The notes: generated by a model from the letters alone, not told the origin. A stretch of DNA of 64,000 nucleotides from an uncultured Pelagibacteraceae bacterium (GCA_902587515.1 CACILM010000003.1:1-64000); one strand, 5' to 3'. Positions 39,389-49,964 are shown, counted from the stretch's first letter. Translations and numbers: made by a program.

Positions 39389-40568
39389 GGCTATCACAAA
39401 AAGTTTTAATTCTTTGCATTGCTTTTTTCAAATTTTCCATTGAAGTAGCGTAAGATATTCTAAAGTAACCGTCTAAACCAAAGGCAGAACCTTGAACCAC
39501 AGCTACCTCAGCTTTTTCTAAAAGTTTCTCTACAAAATCTTTATCGGTTTTCAGTTTTGTTTTCTTGTTTAGTAGCTTTTTACAGTTTGGAAAAACATAA
39601 AAAGCTCCTTCAGGGCTTAAGCAGCTTATACCTTTTATATTATTTAAACTCTCAACAACGAAGTTTCTTCTCTCTTTAAAAGAATTTGATCTTTCTGAAA
39701 TAAAATCTTGTGTTCCGTTTAAAGCCTCGACTGCAGCTGCTTGGCTTATGGATGTAGGATTACTGGTTGATTGGGATTGAATTTTAGCCATCGCTTTAAT
39801 TATTTCCTTGGGACCTGCAGCATAACCTATTCTCCAGCCAGTCATTGAGTAAGATTTACTCACTCCATTCATAGTTAAAGTTCTACTTTTTAATTTTTCA
39901 ATTTGAGCAATTGTAAAAAATTTAAAACCGTCATAAGTAATATGTTCGTAAATATCATCGCTTAAAATATATAAATTTTTATATTTCATTAAAATCTTCG
40001 ATAAAGCTATTATCTCATCTTTGGTATAACCAGAGCCTGTAGGGTTAGATGGCGAGTTTATAATTATCCACTTTGTTTTCTTTGAAACTGCTTTTTTTAA
40101 TTTTTCTGGTGTTAATTTAAAATTATTTTTTTCATCACACTTTATTATTTTAGGTTTTCCCCCAGCTAACAAAACAATGTCAGGGTAAGAAACCCAATAA
40201 GGTGCTGGAATAATGACCTCATCACCTTTATTAATGGTTGCCATAAAAGCATTATATAAAACTTGCTTTCCACCAGTTCCAACGGAAATTTGATCAAGCT
40301 CATATGATAAATGATTTTCTCTAGAAAATTTTGCTTGGATAGCTTTTTTTAAAGCTGGAGTTCCATCCACTGCTGTATATTTTGTATCCCCTTTTTTTAT
40401 CGCCTCTATTGCCGCTTCTTTAATATTGTCTGGAGTATCAAAATCGGGCTCCCCAGCCCCTAAACCAATAACATCCTTTCCAGCAGCTCTCATTTCCCTA
40501 GCTTTTGAGGTAACTGCTATTGTAGGCGACGGTTTTATACGTTTTAAACTATTGGAAACTATGCTCAT
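39381..40568 (-). CDS. aspC: Class I aspartate aminotransferase (PLP)
   Basis: This enzyme transfers the amino group between aspartate and 2-oxoglutarate; members of this alphaproteobacterial subgroup (class I, gamma type) can also act on prephenate. The PLP lysine is in GVSKSYSMTGWRIGYAAG, the cofactor aspartate region in ILSDDIYEHITYDG, and the substrate-binding asparagine in INSPSNPTGSGY. The C-terminal arginine motif is FRISYATS. Length 395 residues is normal. It stands alone between convergent trxB and divergent uvrB. The family is certain; the precise substrate range is inferred. Confidence 0.92.
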   Translation of the reverse strand: MSIVSNSLKRIKPSPTIAVTSKAREMRAAGKDVIGLGAGEPDFDTPDNIKEAAIEAIKKGDTKYTAVDGTPALKKAIQAKFSRENHLSYELDQISVGTGGKQVLYNAFMATINKGDEVIIPAPYWVSYPDIVLLAGGKPKIIKCDEKNNFKLTPEKLKKAVSKKTKWIIINSPSNPTGSGYTKDEIIALSKILMKYKNLYILSDDIYEHITYDGFKFFTIAQIEKLKSRTLTMNGVSKSYSMTGWRIGYAAGPKEIIKAMAKIQSQSTSNPTSISQAAAVEALNGTQDFISERSNSFKERRNFVVESLNNIKGISCLSPEGAFYVFPNCKKLLNKKTKLKTDKDFVEKLLEKAEVAVVQGSAFGLDGYFRISYATSMENLKKAMQRIKTFCDSLN

Positions 40569-40606
40569 TGAAATTTATAATATAATTAATTTATTATTAA
40601 CACAAA

Positions 40607-42778
40607 ATGCAAAATACTTATCAAGAAAAATTAGCTGATCTAGAAGTTAATAACTCAAAAAAAATTAAGAAGTTAGAGGGAGGTATTAACTTTAAAATCA
40701 AAAGTGATTTTCAACCTAGCGGTGACCAACCAGAGGCCATAAAGCAAATATTAAAAAACTTAAAAGATAATAAACAGGAACAAGTGCTTTTAGGGGTCAC
40801 AGGATCAGGTAAAACATTTACAATGGCAAAGGTTATCGAAAAGGCTAATAGACCAGCTCTAATTCTAGCACCAAACAAAACTTTAGCTGCTCAATTGTAC
40901 GGAGAATTTAAAAGTTTTTTTCCAGATAATGCTGTAGAATATTTTGTATCATATTACGATTACTACACTCCAGAAGCATACGTTCCTAGATCTGATACTT
41001 ACATAGAAAAAGAGGCCTCAATAAATGAGCAAATTGATCGTATGAGACACTCGGCAACAAGATCTTTGTTGGAAAGAGATGATGTAATTATTGTTGCAAG
41101 CGTATCATGTATTTATGGTTTAGGTTCTGTAGAGGCGTACTCAAAAATGACTATTACTTTAAAAAAAAATTATGAGTACGAGCGAGACGATTTAATTAGA
41201 GCATTTATAAACTTACAGTACAAAAGAAATGATCAAAATTTTTTTAGAGGGACCTTTAGGGTAAGAGGAGAAAATTTAGAGATCTTTCCATCACACTTAG
41301 AAGATAGAGCTTGGAGAATAAGTTTTAATCTAAATAAATTGGAAAAAATTGAGGAATTTGACCCACTTACTGGAGATAAGACAAATGATTACTCAATAAT
41401 AAAAATTTACGCTAATAGTCATTATATAACTCCTAAGCCTACTATCGAACAAGCAATCAGACAAATAAAATCTGAGTTAGCTGAGACTTTAAAAAGACAC
41501 AGAGAAAATAATAAACTTTTAGAGGAGCAGAGATTAAGAGAACGAACTAAGTTTGATTTAGAAATGATTGAAGCCACCGGAACTTGTGCAGGGATAGAAA
41601 ATTATTCAAGATTTTTATCAGGAAGAAAAGCTGGAGAACCACCTCCTACTCTGTTTGAGTATTTTCCAGATAATGCAATTATATTTGTAGACGAAAGTCA
41701 CGTAACAGTCCCTCAATTAAATGGAATGTATAAAGGGGACCGTACAAGAAAAAGTACGTTAGCCGAATACGGGTTTAGACTCCCTTCATGTATGGATAAT
41801 AGACCTTTGAAATTTGAAGAGTGGGATTTAATGAGAACACAAACTGTTTTTGTTTCTGCTACCCCAGGACCTTGGGAGCTAAAACAAACAAGCAATAAAT
41901 ATATTGACCAAATCATTAGGCCAACGGGTTTAATAGACCCACCGGTTGAAATAAGGCCAGCCAAAACTCAAGTTGATGATCTTATGCACGAGGCAAAAGA
42001 GATTGTAAAAAAAGGATATAGAGTTCTTGCTACAACGCTGACAAAAAAAATGGCTGAAGATCTTACTGAGTACCTCCACGAAAATGGTCTTAAAGTAAGA
42101 TATATGCACTCTGACATTGATACTCTTGAAAGAATTGAGATCATAAGAGATTTGAGGATGGGAGTGTTTGATATTCTTGTAGGAATTAATTTGTTGAGAG
42201 AGGGATTAGATATTCCCGAATGTGCTTTGGTAGCAATTTTAGATGCTGATAAAGAGGGATTTTTAAGATCTGAAACTTCTTTAATTCAAACAATTGGAAG
42301 AGCAGCGCGAAATGTTGATGGTAAAGTAATTTTATATGCTGATAAAGTCACGAAGAGCATTGAAAAGGCAATTGAGGAAACAGACAGAAGGAGAAATAAA
42401 CAATTAGAATATAATAAGAAAAATGGAATAACTGCTGAGTCAGTAAAAAAAGAGATAAGTGATATTTTAGAGTCTGTTTATGAAAAAGATTACGTTAAAA
42501 TTAGTGAAGGTTCAAACGTAGGTGGTAACTTAAAAAAACATCTTAAAGCTTTAAACAGAAAAATGAAGGAAGCTGCATCTAATTTAGAATTTGAAGAAGC
42601 TGCTAAACTAAGAGATGAAATGAGAAAACTAGAAGCCAGTGAACTTGAAATAACTTTAAATCCTAAAATATCTCAATATAATTTGAAAAGTAAGGTTTAT
42701 CCAAAAGGAAGATCAACTATGGGTATGCCTGGCACAAAACCAAGAAAAGCGATAAAAAAATGGAAGCCAAAAAAATAA
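40607..42778 (+). CDS. uvrB: Excinuclease ABC subunit B
   Basis: UvrB is the damage-verifying helicase-like core of nucleotide excision repair. It has Walker [14 protein letters not shown], the beta-hairpin region [12 protein letters not shown], the DEAD-like box [10 protein letters not shown], the C-terminal helicase motifs LREGLDIPE and QTIGRAARN, and a UvrC-binding UVR domain at the end ([17 protein letters not shown]). The length of 723 residues is slightly above average because of an N-terminal 25-residue lead. It begins a tight five-gene run uvrB-folM-folB-uvrC-pgsA and overlaps the next gene by 19 bases. Confidence 0.98.
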   Translation: MQNTYQEKLADLEVNNSKKIKKLEGGINFKIKSDFQPSGDQPEAIKQILKNLKDNKQEQVLLGVTGSGKTFTMAKVIEKANRPALILAPNKTLAAQLYGEFKSFFPDNAVEYFVSYYDYYTPEAYVPRSDTYIEKEASINEQIDRMRHSATRSLLERDDVIIVASVSCIYGLGSVEAYSKMTITLKKNYEYERDDLIRAFINLQYKRNDQNFFRGTFRVRGENLEIFPSHLEDRAWRISFNLNKLEKIEEFDPLTGDKTNDYSIIKIYANSHYITPKPTIEQAIRQIKSELAETLKRHRENNKLLEEQRLRERTKFDLEMIEATGTCAGIENYSRFLSGRKAGEPPPTLFEYFPDNAIIFVDESHVTVPQLNGMYKGDRTRKSTLAEYGFRLPSCMDNRPLKFEEWDLMRTQTVFVSATPGPWELKQTSNKYIDQIIRPTGLIDPPVEIRPAKTQVDDLMHEAKEIVKKGYRVLATTLTKKMAEDLTEYLHENGLKVRYMHSDIDTLERIEIIRDLRMGVFDILVGINLLREGLDIPECALVAILDADKEGFLRSETSLIQTIGRAARNVDGKVILYADKVTKSIEKAIEETDRRRNKQLEYNKKNGITAESVKKEISDILESVYEKDYVKISEGSNVGGNLKKHLKALNRKMKEAASNLEFEEAAKLRDEMRKLEASELEITLNPKISQYNLKSKVYPKGRSTMGMPGTKPRKAIKKWKPKK

Positions 42779-43515
42779 TTATCACTGGCGGAGCTACTAG
42801 AATAGGATCTGCAATCGCTAAAAGTTTAGTTAGCTTTGAAACAAAAATAGGTATCCACTTTAACAAATCTAAAAGTAGCGCTTTAAAATTAAAAAAAGAA
42901 TTAGAGGAACTTGGAGCTGAAGCATACTTATTTAAAGCTGATTTAAATAATTTAAAACAAACCGAAACTTTAATAAAAAAAGCCTATAAAACTCTTAAAG
43001 GATTAGATTGTTTAATTAATAATGCATCTATTTTTGAAAACGATAATCTTGAAAATTTTTCCGAAAAATCCTTTACAAAACATATGAATATCAACTTAAA
43101 AGCACCGGCAATCATTACGCAAAATTTTAAAAGATTAATTAAAAATAAAGAGGGATGTATCATCAATATTATTGATCAAAGAGTTGAAAAATTAACTCCT
43201 TTTTTTTTCTCTTACACTTTAAGTAAGTCTTCATTGGCCACTCTTACAAAAACATCAGCCATGAAATTAGCGCCTAATATAAGAGTGAATGGTATTTCAC
43301 CTGGACCAACATTAAAAAACAAAAGACAATCAGAAAGACATTTCAAAAAGCAATGGAAATCTACGCTCTTAAAAAAAAAAGTAGATTTAGAAAACATATG
43401 TAATGGAGTAAAGTTTCTTATTGAAAATAAAAATATAACTGGAGAAATTATTAATATTGATAGCGGGCAAAGACTTGCATGGCAAACACCAGATATTATT
43501 AATACAAAAGAATGA
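42760..43515 (+). CDS. folM: Short-chain reductase, likely FolM/pteridine-reductase type
   Basis: The protein (251 residues) is a classical SDR: nucleotide loop [20 protein letters not shown], and the catalytic [12 protein letters not shown] tyrosine and lysine. GGATRIG in the cofactor loop and [11 protein letters not shown] after the active site are typical of the FolM/PTR1 branch, which reduces dihydropterins or dihydrofolate with NADPH. The next gene is folB, which supports a pteridine role, for example as a dihydrofolate or dihydromonapterin reductase in a genome that may lack folA. The last point is inference; folA lies outside this window if it exists. It overlaps uvrB by 19 and folB by 4 bases. 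Confidence 0.78.
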   Translation: MEAKKIIITGGATRIGSAIAKSLVSFETKIGIHFNKSKSSALKLKKELEELGAEAYLFKADLNNLKQTETLIKKAYKTLKGLDCLINNASIFENDNLENFSEKSFTKHMNINLKAPAIITQNFKRLIKNKEGCIINIIDQRVEKLTPFFFSYTLSKSSLATLTKTSAMKLAPNIRVNGISPGPTLKNKRQSERHFKKQWKSTLLKKKVDLENICNGVKFLIENKNITGEIINIDSGQRLAWQTPDIINTKE

Positions 43516-43907
43516 AGATAATAAAATTTAAGAAAAAAGAAAAATTCAAATATAAAAGAAAAGTAATTATAAAAGATTTAATCTTAAATATTTTTATAGG
43601 AATACACAACTTTGAGAAAAAAAAGAGACAAAGAGTAAAATTTAATATTGAAATTTTAACAAATCCATATGTGACACCAAATAGTAAAGATTTGAATTCA
43701 ATACTTAATTATGAGGAAATTGTTAGTAAAATTGAGAAAATTGCTTATCTAAAACATCACGAGTTACTTGAAGACTTAGCGGAAAATATTTTTAATATGA
43801 TATTTAGAAATAAACTTGTTAAAAAGATTAATCTTAAGATAGAAAAGTTAGATATCTTAAAGAAAACCAAATCTGTTGGTATCGAAGTATCAAAATCAAA
43901 AGTATGA
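43512..43907 (+). CDS. folB: Dihydroneopterin aldolase-like protein FolB
   Basis: FolB converts 7,8-dihydroneopterin to 6-hydroxymethyl-dihydropterin in folate synthesis. The family pattern is visible as [30 protein letters not shown] (quoted in part: [20 protein letters not shown]), then [10 protein letters not shown], the [12 protein letters not shown] catalytic/binding region with its conserved glutamate, and a final KTKSVGIEV strand. The length of 131 residues is normal, with about 18 extra basic residues at the N-terminus. The start overlaps the reductase stop by 4 bases (ATGA), and the stop overlaps uvrC by 4, so translation is probably coupled throughout. Confidence 0.88.
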   Translation: MKIIKFKKKEKFKYKRKVIIKDLILNIFIGIHNFEKKKRQRVKFNIEILTNPYVTPNSKDLNSILNYEEIVSKIEKIAYLKHHELLEDLAENIFNMIFRNKLVKKINLKIEKLDILKKTKSVGIEVSKSKV

Positions 43908-45742
43908 TTAATAGTTTAGAGTTAGGAAAAAAAGTAATAAAAGAAAAAATACCGCTGATACCAAAAAATCCCGGTGTTTACAAAATGATTAGTTCCACTG
44001 GTGAAATTCTATATATTGGTAAAGCTAAAAATATACCAAATAGACTCAAAAGTTATGTCACTGAGTCTAATCTTCCTATTAGAACTGAGAGAATGCTCTC
44101 ACTTACGCATAATCTTGAAACTACTACTACAAGTAATGAAAGTGAGGCTCTTCTATTGGAAGCAAATTTAATAAAAAAACATAAACCTCGTTACAACATA
44201 CTTTTGCGTGATGACAAATCTTTTCCCTATATTTATATTGGTAATAAAGATAAGTGGCCACAACTTACAAAGTTAAGAGGGAAAAAATCAAAAACAGGAT
44301 ATTATTTTGGTCCATTTGCATCGATTGGTTCTGCTAATTGGACAATAAAAATTTTACAAAAGATTTTTCTTTTGAGAGTCTGTGATGACACTGTTTTCAA
44401 AAATAGAGAAAGACCGTGCATCTTATACCAAATTAAAAGATGCTCTGCTCCATGTGTTGGACACATAAATGAAAAAGATTACGAATCTACAGTTGCAGAC
44501 GCTATTGACTTTATTTCGGGTAAATCTAGAAGAATTCAAAAAAACTTGTCAAAAGAAATGGAAAAAGCTAGTAAAGAATTGGATTACGAGAAAGCAGCTA
44601 TAGCTAGAGATAGAATAAAAGCATTAACTCAAATACAAACCTCTCAAAAAATAAATCAAACAAATTTAACAGAAGCTGATGTTATCAGTATTTATAAAGA
44701 GACAGGAAAAACATGTGTACAAGTGTTTTTTTTTAGGTCAAAACAAAACTGGGGTAATCAGGCTTTTTATCCAAAACATGATCCAGACGACAATGTAGAA
44801 GATATAATAAGCTCTTTTATATCGCAATTTTATGAAAACAAAACTATTCCAAGGCTGATATTAACTAACTGTGAAGTCAAAGACAAAAAACTTATTGAAA
44901 AAACATTCTCCGAGAAAGATAAAAAAGATATTATTATTAAGCTAGCAAAAAGTAAAAATGAGATAAGTATTTCTAGTCTTGCAGAGAAAAATGCAAAACA
45001 ATCTTTAAAACAAAAACTCGTTCAATCTGATACTAACAATAATCTTATCGAAGAATTAGCATCAAAATTTAATATTAATAACAATATAGAGTTGATTGAA
45101 GTTTACGATAATAGCCACATTCAGGGCACTGACTCTGTTGGATCATTAATTTGTTTCAGTAATGAGGGTTTTGTTAAGAAAAGATACAGGAAATTCAATA
45201 TTAAAGATGAAAAAGTAAAAAATGATGACTATGGGATGATGAAAGAGGTTTTATTTAGAAGATTTTCTAAAGCTATTAAGGAAAAATCTGGTTCTTTGTC
45301 ATTACCAGATTTAATAATGATAGACGGTGGAAAAGGACAATATTCTGTATCTAGAGAAGTTCTTAATGAATTAGGATTGCATGACTTACCGATTTTAGCC
45401 GTGGCTAAGGGTAAAAGAAGAAATGCTGGGGAGGAAAAAATCTATTACAAAAGTAAAGAATATATTTTAGAAAGGAATGATCCATTATTATTTTTTATAC
45501 AAAGACTTCGAGATGAAGCTCATAGATTTGCTATAAGCACTCATAGAGCTAAAAGAAAGAAAAACCTTAACAAATCTTTATTAGATCAAATCCAAGGGAT
45601 TGGGAAACAAAGGAAAAGAGCTTTATTAAATCATTTTGGATCTGCGCGTGCTGTTGAATCTGCAAGCTTTGATGATTTAAAATCAGTGGAAGGAATAGAA
45701 GACAACATTGCAAAGAAAATATATGATTATTTTCACGAATAA
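43904..45742 (+). CDS. uvrC: Excinuclease ABC subunit C
   Basis: UvrC makes the two incisions flanking DNA damage once UvrB is bound. The N-terminal GIY-YIG nuclease domain is marked by PGVYKMISS and [10 protein letters not shown]; the central cysteine-containing segment [17 protein letters not shown] and a UVR motif ([17 protein letters not shown]) follow. The C-terminal RNase H-like nuclease has [16 protein letters not shown] and MIDGGKGQ. A final helix-hairpin-helix pair ([18 protein letters not shown]) binds DNA. Length (612) is normal. It is followed directly by pgsA with no gap (TAAATG), a pairing conserved in many proteobacteria. Confidence 0.98.
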   Translation: MINSLELGKKVIKEKIPLIPKNPGVYKMISSTGEILYIGKAKNIPNRLKSYVTESNLPIRTERMLSLTHNLETTTTSNESEALLLEANLIKKHKPRYNILLRDDKSFPYIYIGNKDKWPQLTKLRGKKSKTGYYFGPFASIGSANWTIKILQKIFLLRVCDDTVFKNRERPCILYQIKRCSAPCVGHINEKDYESTVADAIDFISGKSRRIQKNLSKEMEKASKELDYEKAAIARDRIKALTQIQTSQKINQTNLTEADVISIYKETGKTCVQVFFFRSKQNWGNQAFYPKHDPDDNVEDIISSFISQFYENKTIPRLILTNCEVKDKKLIEKTFSEKDKKDIIIKLAKSKNEISISSLAEKNAKQSLKQKLVQSDTNNNLIEELASKFNINNNIELIEVYDNSHIQGTDSVGSLICFSNEGFVKKRYRKFNIKDEKVKNDDYGMMKEVLFRRFSKAIKEKSGSLSLPDLIMIDGGKGQYSVSREVLNELGLHDLPILAVAKGKRRNAGEEKIYYKSKEYILERNDPLLFFIQRLRDEAHRFAISTHRAKRKKNLNKSLLDQIQGIGKQRKRALLNHFGSARAVESASFDDLKSVEGIEDNIAKKIYDYFHE

Positions 45743-46327
45743 ATGAAATTAAAAATTCCAAACATACTGACAATTGGTCGAATAATTATTGTGCCGATTT
45801 TTGTTATAACTTTTTTTATTCCAGGATTCTTTGGGGATTTAATACCCTTTTTTTTATTTGTGCTAGCTAGTTTTACTGATTACCTTGATGGATTATTAGC
45901 CAGACTATTTAAAGAGGAGTCAAAATTAGGTGAATTGTTAGATCCTATAGCTGATAAAATTTTAGTTTCTGCTGCTCTTATTTTGCTTGTAATGAATGGG
46001 ACAATTAAAAACTATGAAGTTATCGCAGCAGTTATAATTTTAACCAGAGAGATTTTAGTTTCAGGTCTGCGTGAATTTTTAGCTAAAGGTAAGATAACAA
46101 TGGAAGTAACAAGCCTCTCAAAATTAAAAACTTTCATTCAAATGGCTGCAATAGCTATATTATTGACTGGAGATATTGGAAATAAAATTGTAAATTTTCA
46201 AGATTATAATGCCCAAACAATTGGTATAATTCTTTTATGGTTATCGGCATTTTTAACTTTATATACTGGTTATGATTATCTGAGAAAAGGTATCGATCAC
46301 GCTATAAATGAAGATAGCAAAGATTAA
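45743..46327 (+). CDS. pgsA: CDP-diacylglycerol--glycerol-3-phosphate phosphatidyltransferase
   Basis: PgsA makes phosphatidylglycerol-phosphate at the inner membrane. The CDP-alcohol phosphotransferase signature, DxxDGxxAR through GxxxDxxxD, is present as TDYLDGLLARLFKEESKLG continuing to ELLDPIADK. Four to six hydrophobic segments fit, with N-terminal NILTIGRIIIVPIF as usual. The length of 194 residues is typical. Its stop shares TTAA with the stop of the convergent ilvE. Confidence 0.95.
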   Translation: MKLKIPNILTIGRIIIVPIFVITFFIPGFFGDLIPFFLFVLASFTDYLDGLLARLFKEESKLGELLDPIADKILVSAALILLVMNGTIKNYEVIAAVIILTREILVSGLREFLAKGKITMEVTSLSKLKTFIQMAAIAILLTGDIGNKIVNFQDYNAQTIGIILLWLSAFLTLYTGYDYLRKGIDHAINEDSKD

Positions 46328-47211
46328 GCTGCTGAATCTTTTCTTACTAAATTTTGATATGCGTCATTCAAATCTGAAATAGTATCACATACCTCAAAAT
46401 TATAATTACTTATTTGTGATACGGGTGTAATTTCAGCCGCTGTACCAGTTAAAAAACATCCTATAAATTCGTTCATCTCTTCTGGTTTAATTTTTCTTTC
46501 AATAACTTTAATTCCTTTTGATTTGGCAATTTTTATTACCTCTCGTCTAGTAATTCCGTCTAAAAAAGAGTCTGGTACAGGCGTGTGTAATTCTCCATTT
46601 TTATTTTTAAAAAAAACATTAGCTCCTGTTGCCTCGGCTACATTTCCTTCATGGTCAAGCATTAATGAATCTGTAAATCCTTCTGCCTCAGCCTCATGCT
46701 TTGATAAAGTGCAAATCATATATAGCCCAGCTGCTTTTGTATCCCAAGGGATTGTATTAGGCGCTGGTCTTCTCCAGTTAGATATATTTAACTTAATACC
46801 TTTTAGCTTTAGTTTTGGATCAAAATAAGAACCCCATTCCCATGTAGCTATAGCAACATGAATTTTATTTTTTTGAGCAGAGATTGCCATCATTTCACTC
46901 CCTCTCCAAATTAATGGTCTAACATAACCATTTTGAACTTTTTGGATATTAACAATCACTTTGCAAGCATCGTTTATTTCTTTTTGAGAATAAGGAACTT
47001 CAATTCCCATTCTTTTTGCAGAATAAAATAATCTTTCAGTATGCTCCTCTAATCTAAAGATTTCTCCATCGTAAACTCTTTCACCCTCAAACACACAGCT
47101 AGCATAATGAAGTCCATGATTTAAAATATGTATATTTGCGTCTTTCCATTCAACTGTTTTACCATTGAACCAAATTTTACCTGATCTTTTGTCGTATGGT
47201 ATGCTTTCCAT
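46324..47211 (-). CDS. ilvE: Branched-chain amino acid aminotransferase
   Basis: IlvE carries out the last step of leucine, isoleucine and valine synthesis, transferring an amino group from glutamate. It is a fold type IV PLP enzyme: HGLHYASCVFEGERVY near the N-terminus, the PLP lysine in IPWDTKAAGLYM, EATGANVFFKN, and the phosphate-binding C-terminal FLTGTAAEITPV. Length (295) is normal. It stands alone between convergent pgsA and the divergent MarR-type regulator. D-amino acid transaminases share the fold, but the pattern fits IlvE best. Confidence 0.94.
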   Translation of the reverse strand: MESIPYDKRSGKIWFNGKTVEWKDANIHILNHGLHYASCVFEGERVYDGEIFRLEEHTERLFYSAKRMGIEVPYSQKEINDACKVIVNIQKVQNGYVRPLIWRGSEMMAISAQKNKIHVAIATWEWGSYFDPKLKLKGIKLNISNWRRPAPNTIPWDTKAAGLYMICTLSKHEAEAEGFTDSLMLDHEGNVAEATGANVFFKNKNGELHTPVPDSFLDGITRREVIKIAKSKGIKVIERKIKPEEMNEFIGCFLTGTAAEITPVSQISNYNFEVCDTISDLNDAYQNLVRKDSAA

Positions 47212-47286
47212 GTTAGTAAATATATAGATTTTATTTTTAATAAAAAGTATATTCCAAAATTAGATAAGTCAATATAACTTACCGAT

Positions 47287-47727
47287 ATGAAAGATTTACT
47301 TTATTTAAAAGATGATCAAATTAAGGAGTTTATACAGCTTCTATATTATGCATATAGAGAAACATTTTCTGATCCTAGAGAAATTCTATCAAAAAAATTT
47401 TTTGGCCCAGCTCATCTAAGGGCTTTACATCTTATCGAAAGCAACCCTGGAATTAACTTGGGAGAATTGATATTTAAACTAAAAGTGACAAAACAAAGCC
47501 TTAATAGGGTTTTAAGAGATCTAATCAAGACAAAAATGATTAGGCAAGTACAAGATGAGAATGATACAAGAAAAAAAAATTTATTTTTAGATAAAGAGGG
47601 AAAAATATTTTTTGAAACAGTTTATAATTCACAAAAAAAAAGAATTTTTAATGCACTAAAAAATTCAAGCTCTGACTCGGTAATAAAATTTAAGAATGTT
47701 TTAAAGAAAATTATTAATGGAAAATAA
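47287..47727 (+). CDS. MarR-family regulator, PetP-like
   Basis: This 146-residue protein has a winged helix-turn-helix core: GPAHLRALHLIESNPGINLG, LKVTKQSLNRVLRDLIKTK as recognition region, and the wing QDENDTRKKNLFLDKEG. It overlaps the OmpR-type response regulator by 11 bases, which itself overlaps a histidine kinase. In Rhodobacter capsulatus the MarR-like petP and OmpR-like petR lie beside the bc1 genes and are needed for their expression. This pair has the same order of types, so PetP is the best comparison. Target genes here are unknown; the bc1 operon lies about 8 kb away. Confidence 0.82.
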   Translation: MKDLLYLKDDQIKEFIQLLYYAYRETFSDPREILSKKFFGPAHLRALHLIESNPGINLGELIFKLKVTKQSLNRVLRDLIKTKMIRQVQDENDTRKKNLFLDKEGKIFFETVYNSQKKRIFNALKNSSSDSVIKFKNVLKKIINGK

Positions 47728-48394
47728 AAAATTACACATTTTAGTAGTAGATGATGATGATAGAATTAGAACTCTATTAAAAGAATATTTAAATGAAAAT
47801 AATTTTATAGTCTCAACTGCTGATAATGCAGAAGATGCAAAAAAAAAACTAAGTTACCTAAAATTTGATACTATCATTCTTGATGTAATGATGCCCGGTC
47901 AAAGTGGATATGAACTTACTAAAGAGGTAAAAAAAAGAATAAAAGTTCCAATAATATTGCTTACAGCTAAAGGTGAGGTTGAAAATAGAATTAAAGGACT
48001 TGAAATAGGTGCTGACGATTACATTGGTAAACCTTTTGAACCAAAAGAACTTTTATTGAGGATAAGAAATATAATTAAGAATACTAATAAAATTAATTTA
48101 GATACAAAATACTTTGTAGGTCAGGCAAAAATAGACTTAAATAAAATGAACGTAACTTTAAAAAATAATCTAAAAAAAATTAATAATTCTGAAAAAAAAG
48201 TTCTTATTGAAATGTTGGCCAATCCAGGAAAAACTTACTCAAGAGAAGAAATTGGAAAAATATCGGGAATTACTCAAGAACGATCTATAGATGTGATGAT
48301 TACTCGTCTTAGACAAAAATTAGAGATAAATCCTAAAAATCCAAAATATTTACAAACAATTAGGGGCTCAGGTTATGTTCTCTGGATTGAATAA
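47717..48394 (+). CDS. OmpR-family response regulator (PetR/OmpR-like)
   Basis: The receiver domain has the acidic pair in LVVDDDDRIRTLL, the phospho-acceptor aspartate in TIILDVMMPGQSG near residue 55, and the conserved lysine in GKPFEPKELLLRI. The C-terminal winged-helix DNA-binding domain (EERSIDVMITRLRQKLE-like: QERSIDVMITRLRQKLE, ending QTIRGSGYVLW) is of the OmpR/PhoB type. Length (225) is normal. It overlaps both neighbours (MarR regulator upstream by 11, kinase downstream by 20 bases), so the three are almost certainly one operon. The kinase next door is the obvious partner. Confidence 0.93.
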   Translation: MENKKLHILVVDDDDRIRTLLKEYLNENNFIVSTADNAEDAKKKLSYLKFDTIILDVMMPGQSGYELTKEVKKRIKVPIILLTAKGEVENRIKGLEIGADDYIGKPFEPKELLLRIRNIIKNTNKINLDTKYFVGQAKIDLNKMNVTLKNNLKKINNSEKKVLIEMLANPGKTYSREEIGKISGITQERSIDVMITRLRQKLEINPKNPKYLQTIRGSGYVLWIE

Positions 48395-49691
48395 TTTTAT
48401 TAAAATAATTCTTCCAAAAAGATTATTTTATAGAGCGCTTATAATAGTGGCAGCTCCAACAATAATCCTTCAACTTATTATTACCATTGTTTTTTATGAT
48501 AGTATTTGGATCAAGGCTAATAAAAATTCTACAAGAGCATTAGCAGCACAACTTAAAACTATTCAAGAAGTTTATCTAAATGATAAAAAAAATTTAGATT
48601 TTTTTACTGACAGTTATAAAAATAATTTTAATTTTGAAATTGGTATTAGCAAAGAAGAATTTCCTAAAATTTCTGGTGAGAGAAAGTTTAGTCCTATGGA
48701 TAGATCTTTACGTAGAGAACTAAAATCAACCTTTGGAAATAATAACTATTGGTTTAATACATCTAAATTTAAAAATGCAGTTGAAATAAAAATTAGATCT
48801 GAAAATGAAGTCATCGATTTTATTGTTCCTAAAGAATTAGTTTCTGCTTCTTCAGTAAGATTATTTGTTTTATGGACAACTCTTCCATCAATAGCGCTTA
48901 TAATTATAGCTTTAATTTTTTTAAAAAATCAAACTAGACCCTTGGTAAAACTCGCGAAAGCAGCTGAAAGATTTGGTAAAGGTGATTATGTTAATGACTT
49001 TAGACCCTCTGGGGCTCAAGAAATAAGAAAAGCAGCTTATGAATTTGATAGAATGGCTAAAAGAATAAACCGTCACTTAAATCAAAGGTCAGAAATGTTA
49101 TCTGGAATTAGTCATGACTTAAGAACTCCACTCACAAGATTAAAATTACAACTAGCAATGCTAAATCAAAAAGAACTTTCTAATAAAATGTCAAAGGATA
49201 TTGATGAAATGGAAAAAATGTTAAATGATTATCTTCAATTTGCAAAAACACAGTCACAAGAGGAGACAAAGGAAATTAACTTAAGAGAATTATTTGATAC
49301 TATAAGAGAGGGTTTTAGTAATTACGACTTAGAAGTTTTAGTTGATGGAAATATAAGCTTTAACGGTAGACCTTTGGCTTTAAAAAGATCGTTTGAAAAT
49401 ATTATTCATAATGCTCTTACATACGGAAAAAAAGCTTCTGTTAATGTTCAAAAGAGTTCAAATCGAGTAATAATTACAGTTGAAGATGACGGCCCTGGAG
49501 TACCCGAAGATCAGTATAAGAATATTTTTAAACCTTTTTTTAGACTAGATAAAAGTAGAAGTTTAAATCAATCAGGTGTTGGATTAGGATTGGCAATTGT
49601 TGAGGATGTTATTAATTCTCATGGAGGGAATTTATTTTTAGGTAAAAGTAAATTAAATGGACTGCAAGTAAAGATTTCTTTACCTTTTTAA
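48375..49691 (+). CDS. EnvZ-type membrane sensor histidine kinase
   Basis: The protein (438 residues) has an N-terminal membrane helix at about residues 20-38, a roughly 110-residue periplasmic sensing region, a second helix near 165-185 (WTTLPSIALIIIALIFL), a HAMP linker (ending FDRMAKRINRHLNQR), the phospho-acceptor box GISHDLRTPLTRLKL, and the ATPase boxes ENIIHNALTYG, EDDGPGVPE and GVGLGLAIVEDV. The acceptor box matches EnvZ closely. The signal sensed is not evident. It should phosphorylate the overlapping response regulator. Its stop overlaps the convergent ubiK by 12 bases. Confidence 0.93.
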   Translation: MFSGLNNFIKIILPKRLFYRALIIVAAPTIILQLIITIVFYDSIWIKANKNSTRALAAQLKTIQEVYLNDKKNLDFFTDSYKNNFNFEIGISKEEFPKISGERKFSPMDRSLRRELKSTFGNNNYWFNTSKFKNAVEIKIRSENEVIDFIVPKELVSASSVRLFVLWTTLPSIALIIIALIFLKNQTRPLVKLAKAAERFGKGDYVNDFRPSGAQEIRKAAYEFDRMAKRINRHLNQRSEMLSGISHDLRTPLTRLKLQLAMLNQKELSNKMSKDIDEMEKMLNDYLQFAKTQSQEETKEINLRELFDTIREGFSNYDLEVLVDGNISFNGRPLALKRSFENIIHNALTYGKKASVNVQKSSNRVIITVEDDGPGVPEDQYKNIFKPFFRLDKSRSLNQSGVGLGLAIVEDVINSHGGNLFLGKSKLNGLQVKISLPF

Positions 49692-49913
49692 TTTTTTTCT
49701 TTTCTGTAATCTTCTAATTTGAATTTCTTGCTTTTCAACTATTTTTTTTAAAATTTCAAACTCTTTTCTAGAAACTAATTCGAGTTTATTAAAAATCTTG
49801 TCTTTTTTAAATTTTAGATCGGTTGATAATTCTTTTCTAATATCTTTTGATGTTAAAATACCCGTTTCAATCAAAGTTGATATAGTTTTTAAAATTTTTT
49901 CTGAATTGCTCAT
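49680..49913 (-). CDS. ubiK: UbiK (BMFP/YqiC) accessory factor
   Basis: This is a 77-residue helical protein whose C-terminal half is a predicted coiled coil (SRKEFEILKKIVEKQEIQIR) ending in a basic tail, as in the BMFP/UbiK family. UbiK helps the soluble ubiquinone-synthesis enzymes and can bind lipid. The ORF track starts at a GTG; the next codon is ATG (MSNSEKIL), which I take as the start. It is divergent from lgt with a 51-base gap and converges on the kinase. Small size makes the assignment less certain. Confidence 0.75.
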   Translation of the reverse strand: MSNSEKILKTISTLIETGILTSKDIRKELSTDLKFKKDKIFNKLELVSRKEFEILKKIVEKQEIQIRRLQKRKKLKR

Positions 49914-49964
49914 CACTTATCTTATTTGATAGGCATCTTAATTTCAAATGTGATATAAGGAAAC

